Shown here: piece after piece, positions 30,840-45,800 of the stretch
How positions within the stretch are numbered: position 1 is the first letter of the stretch
Layout of the letters: each line of letters starts with the position of its first letter
Source: Symsagittifera roscoffensis
Taxonomy: Eukaryota > Xenacoelomorpha > Acoela > Convolutidae
Length of the DNA stretch: 64,000 nt
Direction: 5' to 3'
Assembly (NCBI RefSeq): GCF_963678635.1
Contig: NC_087064.1
Span: 80,577,526 to 80,641,525 of the forward strand
Position numbers and translations under genes: made by a program
The notes under the pieces: generated by a model
Told to the model about the DNA's origin: nothing
Database searches by the model: none
Seen by the model: only the letters and a program-made list of their open reading frames with translations

Positions 30840-31540
30840 ATAATTTGTAATATAATTGGGAGGGCAGTTTTCGAGAAAAGTCTAAAAGTTTCGAAAAAAA
30901 GGTCAAAAAATTGCAAATTCGACTTTTCCGAGGGTCAATACTTTTTGTGTAAGAAAATTTAGTCGTAACCGCTTATGCAGGGGAGCTTCTCGCAGCTCGT
31001 TCTTTCGATTGAAAATAAAAGCTCAAATTTGGGAGGGTAATTGTTGAAAAGCCAAAAAGTTTCAAAAAACGGTCAAAAAATCAAAAATTTGACTTTTCTG
31101 AGGGCTATAAATTTTTGTTTTAACAGAATTGGGCGTAGTTGCTTATGCAGAGGAGGTTCCCACAACTTGTTCTATCCGTTGAACTCAAAATCTCAGATAT
31201 GGGACGGTAGTTTTTGAGAAAATGAAAAAAATCCAAAAGATTTGGGTCAAAGATCCCCCCACACATTTTTTTCGCAAGCTGTAGAAAGTGGGGTAAGATT
31301 AAAAGAGACTAGGGGATTATGCAGGCACACAAGGGAGTAGGTGGACTTTCCGTTGGTACCACTTTTTTTGAAAAATGGTAGGGTAGTTTTTGAGGAAAAT
31401 TAAATTTTTGAAAAAAGTGAAAAAATTTTCCAAAGCGTCTCAAAAAAATAATAAATCAGTAAAAAAAACCCAATCACAAACATTTTCATAACACCTGTTT
31501 TAATTAAACAGGAATTTACTAACTAACATGCCTTAATCAA
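30840..31540 (+). repeat. Satellite-like block of about 170-bp units (block 1)
   Basis: At least two units are visible, each with a gcttatgcaggggagcttc landmark (30970, 31140), a gggagggtagtttttgag block and a tttgacttttccgagggc block. The same block with about six units lies at 47900-49260, and similarity continues into the flanking aacatgcc segment. Confidence 0.75.
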
Positions 31541-31589
31541 TAGAGCGGACACATTTTAACTAGTGTACGAAAAAGTTCATTGAAAACAT

Positions 31590-31675
31590 CCAACCCTGCC
31601 CAGGTTCGAACCCTCTTATTTTGTCGCTGGTCTCCTTCCCTACATCTACGCTACAGATCCGTGATACCGTGAAAC
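31590..31675 (-). repeat. tRNA-like sequence, probable SINE
   Basis: The minus strand reads a B-box GGGTTCGAACCTGGG preceded by a weak A-box (GTAGCGTAGATGTAGG). No complete cloverleaf is apparent. Similar tRNA-like segments recur between 41 and 54 kb. Confidence 0.4.
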
Positions 31676-32399
31676 TAAAACGCTATTTGTAATATAATAG
31701 TCCGTGTTAATATACTTAGCATTGACGGTACTTAATAGCTGGATCAAAATGAACACATTTTATCGCAACAATTGCATCGCAACAATATTTGGTCTTAGGT
31801 TGGAAAAAAAAGATTTCATACTATAACTCAAGCTATGCACAAATTATAGAAAAATTAGGCAATTATTTTGTTGAGTAATATTGTACGGTGTTAAAAAAAT
31901 GCTTGAAACGTAACATTGTGGGGAATTTAGGTGAAATTTATAACTGGTTACTTAATTTTCATTAGAATACGTATACTATTCGAATAAGTGAGGTAGTGAT
32001 TGAATTGATTATCAATAAGCAATTAAAATTCAAGTATGCTAACCCATATTTTTTAAGCTCAAATAATGCTAGAAACGAATAAAAACCAAGGACTTAGGTT
32101 AACAAATTCGCATGCAAATTCGCATGCAAAGCAATATCAACATTTCGAAACAACAGGAGCCAAAGTTGAAAATATTTTTTGAGCTTTCATTCATTTGTTG
32201 CGATTCAGGTGGTTCTATGATTGAGAAACCTAAGCTTAACGTTGGAAAACCTAAGCTTTGATATATTACTAGACAGATATAACCTTTAGTTTATATCTTC
32301 TATGACAAATGTATTTACTGCCACCGGAAACCTCTTAGCTCGAGTTCAAGCCAATTCATTCATTCATGGATTTCTTTTAGTACCTTTTCTTCTTTCAAA

Positions 32400-32790
32400 G
32401 GTGTTCTGTTCTCAATGGAAATAGTGTCGAAACAAGTGAAACTTCAGTGTTTCCTAAATGTCAATTGGTCCAATTCTAATTTAAGCTTCCGGGTTAAACT
32501 GTTCCATATTTTTGGTCACGCGATTGTGAAACATCTCTTTCCATATTTTGAACGTTCCATAGATATACGTATACCATCATTCCTTCAGTTATTTGCAAAT
32601 CGTTGCCGTATATTAGTCGCAATTCCATCAAAAATGTGGCCAGTTTATCATTAAACATTTGTTTCATGAAACTGAAACGCTGACAAACTGGAAGCCAGTG
32701 AAGTTCATATAGCAGGATAGTTGATGTCTTGACGGTGCAAACACGTTGTGGAAAATTTTTTAAGCTGTTCAATTTGCAGCTAGAAACCTT
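32400..32790 (-). mobile_element. LINE (CR1/L2/Jockey-type) 3' remnant
   Basis: A 92-codon minus-strand frame contains LLYELHWLPVCQRFSFMKQM, which matches the conserved LRELHWLPVxxRI segment near the C-terminus of CR1/L2-type reverse transcriptase ORFs, followed by a RDVSQSRDQKYGTV stretch that parallels the RCFSxxxPxxWN end. RT catalytic motifs are missing. This is a 5'-truncated, decayed copy, as usual for LINEs. Confidence 0.7.
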
Positions 32791-33039
32791 TCTTTAGATC
32801 AATCGACCCTTTCGGTGATTATTCGAGGTAGCTGATTTTGCCTGAAAAATACAAAAAACTAAACACGCTTGAATACAAAATTCCTCCCTATTTTCAATGG
32901 TCGGAACAAAAATCAGATCAGCAATTAAAAACGGAAGCAGATAAAACCGATGAAACTGAAGCAAATACTTTTAAACAGCAAAATTTAATGAAATGCAGCG
33001 GTTCCTGCAACTATAAACTTGTAAAAGTTTTCCAATTAC

Positions 33040-33407
33040 TAGTTTAATTCCGACCAGTGAAGTTGGGGAGGAACTTCTTTGTCTTCGGTTGAGTTTTAGT
33101 CTTTTTAAAGTGTTTTACTTACTATTCCATGCCAAAATTGTTTTGTTTGGATATACTAGTTTATAGGCAACTAGTATAGGCAACTTTTATAAGGCAACTA
33201 GTATATAGTATGTCTGATTTACTGATGTTTTGAGCTTTTGCCCCGACGACTGAAGTGGGGAGGATTTTGTCTTCGTTTAGTTTGATTTTTTTTTTAAAAA
33301 AAATTTAAACTTATTATCCCAAGCCAATGTTTTGGTTTGGATTTTTTTGAAGGCAACTCAAGTATATTTTATGTCTGATTTACACAAGTTTTAAGCTTTC
33401 GTCTATT

Positions 33408-33410
<3 letters not shown>
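33040..33410 (+). repeat. Tandem duplication of about 190 bp beside the simple-sequence array
   Basis: Two adjacent units share cgac(c)a/tgaagttgggga, tttgtcttcg, ccatgccaaaattgttttg-like, ggcaactagtata and tatgtctgattta blocks (first about 33045-33225, second about 33240-33395). Unit one carries an internal ggcaactagtat triplication. The second ends directly in the (CT)n start. Confidence 0.75.
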
Positions 33411-34631
<1,221 letters not shown>

Positions 34632-34783
34632 CGTCTTTCGTCACATTACGCACACAAAACGGCAAATTAAAGAAAAATGACAGTTTTTGTTGTTATGTAG
34701 TTATTAAGTAATTAATGTGGTTAGAATTTTTGAGCTGCTTGTAAAGCAACCTCATACAAAAGTATTAAAATAGATCAAGGACG

Positions 34784-35540
34784 TTTTCGCTAGACTTCAT
34801 AGCGAGAAAAACCAAGGTCGTAACTAATGAATTTTCTGGTGACCGAAGAACAGTGTATGATAAAATCAAAAAAACTATAAGATCGAAACAACGCTCAAAA
34901 GATTTTCAGGCGCTCTTTTAAAATTGATTTATTAATGGTTTCTTTTTTGCGCATTTTATGACATTGAATTCTGCTTTCAAATACTGAAGTTTATGGCAGT
35001 TTGCTATTCTTTGTTGACTTGTAATTTCCGATAATTGCGGTTAATTTTTATTTGAAATGAAATGTCTTCAATCAGCCAGCTACACGAAACCGATCTACCT
35101 CATAACAGGAACGAGGCAGAAATATGGTCCGCCGACCCGGATAGGAGCAGTTCCTGGATATGAGAGCTGACTCGGCTGACCGTGGAGCTCTCACCTCTTC
35201 TCGCTCTGTTGGGGGCCGAGGATGTTGTCGCTAGAATTCAAAGCAGGAAAAACCAAGGTAGTAACAAATGAATTTTCTGGTGAACGACGAACAGTGAATG
35301 AAAAAATCTAAAAGATCGAAACGAAGCTCACAAGATTTTCAGGCGCTCTTTTGAAAGTGATTTTTTAACACTTTTGAGTGTTTTATGACATTGAGTTCTG
35401 CTTTTATATACTGAAGTTTATAGCAGCTCAATATTCTTTGTTGACTTGTCATTTTCGATAATTACGGTTAATTTACGTATGAATTGAAATGCTGTCATTC
35501 AGAAACCGATCTACTTCAGAACCGGAACAAGGCAGAAATA
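34784..35540 (+). repeat. Imperfect direct duplication (about 330 bp units)
   Basis: Unit one 34784-35122 and unit two 35225-35540 share cgctaga(c/a)ttc, gaattttctggtga, gattttcaggcgctctttt, ttttatgacattga(a/g)ttctg and gaaaccgatctac blocks. A 100-bp GC-richer spacer (35123-35224, gccgacccggataggagc) separates them. Confidence 0.8.
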
Positions 35541-36839
35541 AAGGAGTTTGCTATCAGTCTTGCTTTCTTTTTAAAAAATCAGATTTATGAATTCAACTGA
35601 TGTAAAACGATATTTTGCTACTTAATAGGAAACTGTTAACAATTTCTATCAGATACTAATTTAATGAACGTATCATTTGAAAATCAAACAATATACTGAC
35701 TCATCCAAGTATGCCTGGAACTCTTTGTAAACTGTTTGATAAATCTCACGCAAGGGCGCTCAAGTATCTGGGCTATTCTATTGATGTTATTTTAAACTGT
35801 GCACTAAAAAATACAGACATCTTTCAAATCTAATAGAAAAATCATGTACGTGTCGCAGGAGTGCACCCTCAAAACTGCAAGTTAGCGTGAGTGTTACCTT
35901 AACAATTGCATGAAATGGAAAATCTGCAGAAAATTTGAAATTTTCATTCAACCTGCGTAGCGTTGTTTTTTCTATTTGATTCGCGTTTGAAAACATTAGA
36001 AGCGATCCTTCAGATTTCACTGAGACGATAGTGCAGGCTTTTGACAAAAAGCGATAATTAACACTTAATTATATTTCAATCCACACATAAAAATTGAAAT
36101 TAGAAACTATGTTCGATTTGGATCGATGAAATAAATAAATTACCTAATGGTATGATCATGTCACCAATGATTTGTCGTGCTTACTTGGTGGAGGCTCTCT
36201 TTTCTAACTCATTTCGTCTTAATATCAATTTTGGAGGATATTTGGGTCTTCACTACTGAAATGGCATAGAAAATACTGAGTTAGGTGTTCAAACGCATAC
36301 TTAGCTATGAAGAGATGTCCAACCATAATTTATACTGAAACCGTTGTAATCGAAATGACTGAATCAATTATTTTACAATATCAAAGTTTTCTGGTATCCA
36401 GAGGTATTGGTTTTTGAATTCAAGTATTCCGTATAGTATTTGAAAGAAAGAAACTAAGGCTTAAAGACAGCGTTTTTTAATACATCAAATATTATTCTCC
36501 CACGAAAAAAACTACTCCAAAAAAGATTTTTTTAAATAGATTTACATTTTTGAAGATTTCCATAAGTGTATTACTATTTTTCCCATAAAATATAACAATG
36601 CTCAATTTTGTGGTAAAAGGACAGGACATTTAATGCAGACTTGCAAGCAGAGCGATGAAGACTTCCGTTTTTTTTTCAAATTAGCCTGCTATCAACCTTC
36701 CTTTTTCGATTATTTGAGTCGAACTCAACCTATTTTGGAAAAACTTGGCTCACATTTTCTTGCTAAGTTTGACACCAATCAAAATAAATATTGGTATCAC
36801 TCATCCCGTTTTAAGTAAAAAGAATCATGGATTGTATAA
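35541..36839. other. Intergenic sequence without a recognised gene
   Basis: AT-rich. Only short open frames are present (minus 35787-36047, plus 36633-36818) and none shows a motif. It lies immediately downstream of the ankyrin-SET gene and may contain its 3' flank. Confidence 0.4.
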
Positions 36840-36840
36840 T

Positions 36841-39800
36841 TTATTCAGCAGTCTGCATATTATTAGCGTATTTGCAGTTCTCAAATTTGCACCTGCAGTT
36901 TAAGCTTTTCTTCTTGTTTTTCCAGAACTCGTCTCCGTAGTCGAGTGCCAGTTGTCGTCCCTCTTGGATCTCGGTCCTCGCGAAGATTCCGAGGTTGGAG
37001 AAGTTCACATAATTCTCCTATTAAAGCAATTTTCGTGTTGAATATATTTGACGACATTTGTTAACTCATTCAAAATGAATCAAACGTAGCCACGGAAGCA
37101 TTAATGGCCCACTCAAAAACGCCTAATATAAAACGATTATTTTTCCAAACTTTGTCTGAACTTCAAAATCTATAGAAGAAATCCATTCAGAAATTTTAAA
37201 GATAAAATCAAAAGCAATTTGCAAAACCAGATCAAAGTAATATTTTTTTGTCTTCCGCTGGTAATTCAAAAATTTAAAAACCACTTTTGGAATTCAAGCC
37301 ATTCACGTTTTTTTTCGAGCCACTTGCGCCCTAGTTATTTGAGGGCGTGGTGGTCAATCCATTTAGCAAACGAATTTGGATCAAGTTAACATCCTCCTCC
37401 CTCCTCCCCCCCTAATAGACCAAGTTAAGATCCTCCACCCCAGCGCTCAAATTAAATTAAATTTGCTAAGCGCTGCATGTAAAATGCTCGATTCTGATTG
37501 GCTGAAAATTCCCAACTTAGAACCAAGTTAACATCCTCCCCCCCCCTAAACGTGTTTAGGGGAGGATGTTAACTTGGTCCACGAATTTAATTGAACTTTA
37601 AATAAATCATAAAATCGCAAAAAAAACATTTAAACATGAACAGCTTTTCAGACCATTTCACGGGAAAAAAAGCAAACAAAAAATCAACACGAGCTACAAG
37701 TTGGTTCGTTTCGCTCATTGACATTTGAAATTAGCGTTAAATATATTACAAAAAAAACTATCACGAAAACCACCGTTTTTTTCCACAGCGACAAAGCCGA
37801 GCTTCGCAGCACTTGCGATACAAGACAAAAAATGGATTGAAAGACAGCGGACAGAAAATCATCAAGCAGTAAGAAATCGCGAAAAAATTACATCTCACAA
37901 ATTTCAAACGTTTGTCTCAAATGATGTTTAATTTGAGAGAAACATATTAAAATACAATTAACAGCGTTAATAAGCATTCTGAACAGGGGCGGATCTAAGA
38001 CTTTCTCGAGGGGGGAGGCGGAGTTTCAAAAAATGTTCGAAACTTAATCGACTTTTTTTAGGTCGACCAATTTGATTTTCTCACAAATCACTATAAACAC
38101 CTTAGTTTTCCGAATTTTTTCCAAAGAAAACACAACAAAAAGGAGTTTTAGACACTTCATGGAAAATTTTGACCAAAAAATCGTGTTTTTTCGGCACGCG
38201 CTTCCCCCTCAAAATTAGTATATATTGGCGCCGAAGGCGTATTTAGAAAGATTTTAGGGTCAGTCAGCCAAAAATGGAGATCTCAAGGCAGTACAAAGGG
38301 GGGACTCTTTGGGTCGGCAGGGGGGTCGAATGCCTGAAAAGGGGGCGTATGCCATCCAAACACACCCCTCCAAAACCGCTGGTGATTCCCGAAACCATGA
38401 CCGAGCAGCAACTAAGCCGACAATATTTAGACGCGATGCATTTTTGTCAAATTTAGCTAATAAGCGTGTCGGGGACCCGCCTATTAGCATATGTGTCGAT
38501 TAGCATGCCCGTGAGCCCATGTAAAAGCATTAAGCTTGAAGACTCGCTTTTTCGAAATTTGTTTACTGAAATTGGCTATTTTTATCAGCGCGCAATTTGC
38601 CTAATTTTTACTCAGGCGAAAATTTTATTTCCTTAATAAATTAAGCGGTTTTCGAAAACTATTTGAAAGTTTAGGCTTGTTTGTTTTTCATCTAAATGCA
38701 CACCCAATTAAAAACAATTATCGCATGCTAATAGGCACACATGCTAATCGCTAAACTCCCGGGCGTGTCAACAAATGTTAACCACTCAGCTTACAGAGCC
38801 CAAATTGATCAAGAAAATGCAAATTGAAATTGGGTCTGCATAAACAAGAGTCGCACTTCAAACTCTTTAATTAACTGACTTACTCTCCGATTAAAATATG
38901 AAGACTCTTAAAAAATCTTGAAGGTCATACCTGTTTAATTTCGATGACTTCTAGGTTAGGATTGCACGAGTGGTTTATGAAGCGAGTGTAGTTTCCAAAT
39001 TGCTTTGAGTTTATAAATAGCTGGTGTTTCTCGTCCACTGAGCAGGGAATCTCAAAAATGTAATCGTCATCAGAGTCCTACACAAACAACAACTTCCGAC
39101 ATTATAACTTGAAAATTCTCTGAAAGCACCTGTTAAATTATAAGACAAACTTCAAATACCAACTGTCGTAAGTGTATATAGCTAATTTTTGAACTTTTCA
39201 TGAAGCTCAAGTTTGAATCGCAAGAAAATTTATTATTGCAAGGGTAATAAATACAATAGAAATATGATTCTCAAAAGTAAACAAGATACTTTGGATACAT
39301 CCGAAATATACCTCGCACGTGGTTTTAACATCTTGCACTCGACCGGCGTACACGCCCACAAATGCGCCCTCTGGAATCGTGCACATACTCCTCAAATCGA
39401 AACCCATCGACTCAGAGACAAAGTACACACCCACCGGGTACTCTGACCCTGAACTAGCCCACTGATTGCCACAGTTAGTGCACCTACACTCTGAGCTGCA
39501 TTGGAACAGAACTGGAAATTCCAGATCAGACGGAGGCACGTGGATCAAACCCGGAGTTGAGTACCTAAATATGTATGACAGCAGGAAATCAAAAGCCAAC
39601 ACTGATCAAACAACTTGTCTAAGTTTCAATAAGAAACTACTTGGGATGAGAAAAAATTGGAACAAAACAAGCCGAATACCAGAAAAGATACTTCAATGAT
39701 ATGGCTTTGAAAAGCAATGATAACTCACAACTTCACTTGAAAAACACTTGCGATGCTTTATCATAGCCCAAAGCTAATTTTATCGTGATACATGATGGTA

Positions 39801-42800
39801 TATATACAACACTTGGTATACATTACTCACGTTATGTTTCCTCTCCTAACACAAGAACAATCGTTGCCGCAGCCATCTGAACATTCACAGGGTTCGCGAG
39901 GACTGTCATTCATCTGTACCCTTAACATCTTAACCATTCCAGCCATTTCATCAACTAAATTACCAAACTATGAAACTGCTGGATGAGACTAACACAAACA
40001 AATGGTTGAGTTGGGTTTATGATATATCAGTCTAATTATAAATTTTGAGACTAGTTTTATATTTTTAGTCAAAAAATAAAATTTGTAGACTAAATTAAAC
40101 GACTCAAAAGTTTTAACAAGTCTACAAGACTAAAATGATTTTTTTTGCTACGAAATCAAAAAACACACTAACGTGTCTGAAACTTCAGCTCCAGCCATTG
40201 TTCTGTTGATGTAAATAAAAGGTGAAAACTTGGACCATATACCAGTGGTGGAGGTGTAATTCTTCATCGGCACTTTGAACTTCTCAAGTCCAAGTGCAAT
40301 ATCGTCTATCAGAGTAAACCGGTCGTAACGCTTGCTTTTAGCCTGCATATCAATTCAATTTTAGGCTTCAAATTAAGTTTCTACGGATTATTAGGTTTAT
40401 TTTATATGTGAGTGAAGCATTCTATCTAGAATCCAAGATTAACCAGTTTCATTTAACACGTTAGTGTAGTAAAGGGCTGTCGAGGGGCTTTGATACCTCC
40501 CTCTTCGGAATTTCGGTACTCGTTAAGGGCATCATTTTACACAAAGGCGAATCAGAGCTTCACACTACTTGCGATGCAAGTCAAAATTAGAAAATGAGGC
40601 GGAGGCCAGTATGTCGGAAAAAATCTATAATAAAAAACCATATCTAAAAAAAATTCAATACTTTTGTCTTCCGACAAATATAATCGGCAGGGTTTATTCA
40701 CTATTCAGAAAAAATTATGGAGCGCCAGGATGGCCGACACAATTTGGGCAGACGATCGATCATTGAGTCGAAAACAAATATAACACACACAGGCGAAGCA
40801 GTGTCTCGCAACTTTTGCGATGAAAAAAAATAACACATTGCGCTACAAAACAGTGAATGAAAAAAAATTCTGAAAAATTATTTTCGAAAAAATTATTTGA
40901 AAAAATAACTTGACAAAAGTTGAAAAAACCAACTCAAAATCAGACATGGTAAATTTACAAATTGAAAAGTTTCAGTTTTAGTAAAAGTATTTTACATTGG
41001 AACAAAACACATGTTTTAAAAAAGGCAACAAAAATCATACCACATAAAAAATGGCGTTTAAAAATGGAAATTGAACCGACAGAAACTAGGACGAAAACCA
41101 GGAACCCGAAAAAAATTAGACTTTTTTGAAAAGATAATAACAACCTGAAACGGGCTTGAACTTATTACTAGCTAAGTCATAATACTTTTATTTGATTCTT
41201 CAAGAAATTGAGCATGTCAGATGAAAGTTCCTCTAGAAGTGAAGATACTCTAGAAGTGAAGATTCTTTAGAAGTGAAGATCCTGTGTTCAAAGTTGTTTA
41301 CGGTAAAAAAGACTAATACCCGATACCCTTGCTTATCGCACGTGTAATAAAACATTTCGAGCTATTACGTTTTGCAACTCCAAGATTCACGAACCACCTG
41401 AAACACACAACACCCAAAAAGCTGTTTTTGTCCTTAAAAGGACCCAATATCAGGCGAATAGCCCGATATAACCTTTGTCGATACCATTGAAGCCACAGTT
41501 CGCGAATTCAAAATTACTTGAAAAAATCAGTAGGTATTTCAATTCCCTCAAAACTTGATCCAATAAAAAAGTAGCACGATTTGGAAGGAAGTTGACAACA
41601 AATAAGCAGATAGTTGAAAGTCAGTTAATTAAATTTCTCCCAGAATTTTTTAAATAAAATCTGCTCCTGGCCAGTATCGAACCCATAACCATAGTCGTGT
41701 ATCAAGCTAACGTTAACTTCATGCTTCCGTATTGCAAGCGTAATAAATCAGCCAGTCGCATAACCATAAAAAGTTTCGAAGAAAGATAATAGCAAGCTAA
41801 AAAGTCAGAAATAACAAAAGACAATTTTTTACGTTTAATTTTTCTATTTTTAATATGGAGGCTTAAGATGGTGATTTAGATTTTTCAAAAATTTCTCGTT
41901 AGAGCTCAATCTTCCACACATAATACCAACGAAAATAGACTTCAGTGCCGATAATTTTCGAAATGAAAAAAAATTACTTTGCAGCTCTTAGCGAGCAGCC
42001 AAGTCACATATGCACGCAATACCAGTCATTAATTTGCTTTAAAACGACGAATTTGTTTATATTAGAAATACCATTTAGTCTATTCTATGAATGAAGTTGT
42101 TTACGTGAAAAAGTCTAGTACCCGCTTGCAACATCCTTGCTTATCGCAAGGTCAAAATATCCATTTCTAGCTAAGAATCTTATATTACTACAAATCGCAT
42201 TTGATACAAATATATCCGACTCTGCGGGAGAACATATTGGTCAAAACACTGAAGAATTGTTTTTTTTAGGGAATATTATCGCTCTTAATCACCCCGGAAT
42301 CATTTCTTTGTGAAAACCATTTATTTTCTGTGCTTCTGGAGAGCTAGCAAAATCAATAAGGCCCATCGAAAAATATTCTATAAAAAAACTATATCCGGGT
42401 TATAACAACAGTGGTCAAACAAGATATTTCAAACTGGATGCAAAACATTGCAGCAGCCATTTGAGTTTAATTTTTATACTTGAATTTATATTCGAAGCCT
42501 ACAATTGCCTTGATGCTAGCCTTGTTTAAAAGATGGCAATGTATTAATTGGTAGACATGTAGATCGTGCATGGCCAATTGAAAGATAGCAGTGGGGTCAC
42601 ATCCACGATCTAACATTAGTTGAATTAGTTCGAGATCCGGCTCAGCTCTGGCGACTGCAAGCTCAAAGGCAGTCGTTCCATTCGAAGAGCACCTAATCAA
42701 AAACAGTCAAAAATAAATCCATCTACTTTTTCAACTAGTAAGTTGCTTTTTCCAAGAATAAATTTATTAGTTAAATGATGAAATGTCGCGCAAATTTCTG

Positions 42801-45800
42801 CAAACGAGGGAGGTTTTTAGAATGAAAATTCTATGACCATGAAAAATATGCCGAGGATTGGTGTGTCAATAACAAAATAACGATACATCACTCCAAATGT
42901 AGGCTTCAACAATTAAATTAAAAATATGAATTTTCAAATAAAATTAAGTTGGATGGCGAAATATTACAGCATGCAAATGGTTTCAAGTATCTTGAAATTA
43001 ATTTGGATATTGAGCTTCAATTCAGCAAAAGAAAAAATTTGAAAAATAACTTACTGATGTCACGCACCATGTGAAAAAGTGGTTTTCTAAAACAGTCCAA
43101 GACAGGCAAAGCTGAAGATCTCAAACGCAAGCAACTAAACCAAAAAAGGATCTCTAAAAATCAAGAAAATACAGAAATAAGGCAAAAAATAGGTCTGCAA
43201 ATGACTTTGTAAAAGCTGAGGGTTGAACCCATATCTTTTGCACCATAGACAACTTAACTAACAATCCGTTAGATCACTCGGCCAGTAAGACCTTGTGAAC
43301 AAATTGTTGAGCAGTAATTATCAGGCAGCAATGAATGCACTGCTCTTAAATACGTGAAACACAAGCTATTAAACAAAAGAGAAGCGGAGCTTTGCACTAT
43401 TTGCGATGCGAGAATAACATAAACACAGAGGCGAAGCAAAAATTCGGCTACCACTGAGATTCCAACCTACGACCAAGTGATTAAGGGTCTAACACACTAA
43501 CCACTCAGCCACGGAAGCTAAATTGGCCCCAAACACTGGCCGTCACAAATAAAGCAGAGAACAGATGCTAAGCAACTTCCAATGCTACAGTGAAATTTCC
43601 AAATGAAAGAACACTTTTAATGAAAAAAACTTTTATTTGCGAGTTAAGTTAGAAAAAAAGAAAGTTCACAATAACACACGAAGGTTCGTAAAATTATGAG
43701 GAGTCGAAAAAAAATGAAAAAAAAAGGTCTACCAAAATTTTTAATGTCTCGATATTTCTCGATAGAAATTCATTCCAATAAAATTAGGAACGGAACGAAA
43801 CTTACAAAGTCGACAATCTTTGCGCAGAAACAAATTGATACAAAAAAAATATTATTTTATAAGAAAACCTTAAAATTTTAAGTCCCACCTGAAACTACAA
43901 TGAAAAACACTTGCAGTTGCAACTACAATGAAAGTTGCTAACAGCACAAGAAAAATCTGCAATGTAGCAACTAAGCCTACAATCTTCCAAGTTCCCTCTG
44001 ATACTAGAATGAACAACACTTGCACGTGCAATAAAAGTTGGTTACAGCATAAACAAAACGGTTAATGTGGCAACTTGGCCGGCAAAACTTGAGCAAGCAA
44101 ACGAAAACCCGATAATTCAATTTTATCCGATTTTTTTTTTCAATTGCATACAAACTGAAAAAAGTAAGGTCTGTCCGAGACGTGAATCCCAGACCTTAGG
44201 ATGTGAAGGCAACGAAGTTACTCATAAACTAATTGGGAAGGAATCTGACGGATGTTGTGGTTCAACATTAAACAAAAGATTTGAAAAAAAAACAGAGTAA
44301 ACAGAAAGAATTTGGGCCGGAAAAAAATATTGTCAAAAAATTTTGAGCTATAAAATATTAAAAGTTTTTTTTACGAAACTTAAGAAAGCATAAAAATATG
44401 ATTCACCCTCGAAAAGCATAAAAATATATTTTACCCTCGAAAATACGCAACATAAATTGACTACGCTGAAATAACTTAAGCCGAAACCTTTGAATAGTAA
44501 AAAAAAAACGAAAAAAAAAATCACAAATTACAAAACTTTCAATCATAGTAACAACTGATTAAATCATTAAAAAAACATATGCTTTGGAAAGCCAGGCCAA
44601 AAAAACGTACCAAATAAAACAAACTGCATTTTAAGAAAGTGAAAATGAGCCGACAGAAACTAGGAAGAAAGCCAAGAATACAAAAAAAAAATCTTTTTTT
44701 TTCAAGAATTTAATTTTAAAAAAAGCTATTACCTGGCACGAACTTCCCCTAATTACTACTTAAATGATGGTCGTTTTATTTAAGCTTTCAAGAAATTGAG
44801 CATGTCAGCAGTCTGCGTGTCAGCAACGTAAAACTTACCATTTCTATAAAAATTGACCTTCTGAGAACAAAGTTTTTTACGGGAAGAAAAGTCTAGTACC
44901 CCATTACAATACCATTACTTATCGCAAGGGTAAAAACATAGGCAACAGACAGTCGAAAAAGAGATATGAATGTAAAAAGAATAGAAAAAAAACTACTTAT
45001 TTTTTTGAAAATTTCAACTTTGGAATATGAAAGACAAACTATGGCCTTTATACTCTTTGATATTCAAGCTAATTTTTTAATTGGCACTTTTTTGATAAAA
45101 TTAACCCAAACTGAGAAAACTGGATCAACGAGTACATTTTTTATTCCGCTGAGAAATCTGAAAATTGGCTTTTACACTTTCGGTGTTCGATAGTGGAGTT
45201 TGCCTTCCTTGCAACAAAGGAAATGGAGTGAACATAAAACGAAATAATAAGTCAAACCGCGAAAAATAAAAATTTAAAACTTTTTCCTGAAAAAAATCAC
45301 CAAGACCTATATAGGAGCATTCACAAATAATTGTGATTTTGGTCAAAAAAAAGCAACTCTGGTTGGTATTATCATAACCTACGGTCCCGATACTCACTGC
45401 TGTGACGCGAAGAGTATAAGGCCAAGTTAGTCATGCTAAAAAAGGTCTTGAGGATATATTTTTCGAGAGAAATTTTGATCAAATTTCTAAGGAATTCGTC
45501 AACTAAAATATTCGCATAGTTTTTGAGATAGTTTTAGCTCAAATTTTTCACGATCCTCAATAAATTGAAAAAACCGGCGGTGTATAACTCGAAAAAACGG
45601 TCACTACAAGAAAAAACTACAGCGAAAAGAAAATCTTTGCTATTTGATATGATAATTTCAGTAACAACCGTTAACATGGAAAACCGTTTCATTGAAATTT
45701 ATCATCGTCTAACAAGTTATGATTATTAACAACTTGAATGACAAAAAACTTCCATATACGAACAAAGTTGGATACAATTCCTTTTTAGTCTAATTTCTGA

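Noticed and set aside
32838-33047. 69-aa ORF as a gene
   Set aside because: The same sequence (aaattcctccctattttcaatggtcgg) recurs near 56825, so it is part of a dispersed repeat.
43210-43535. Functional tRNA genes
   Set aside because: A- and B-boxes are present, but stems do not pair into a full cloverleaf by eye and copies are dispersed and diverged.
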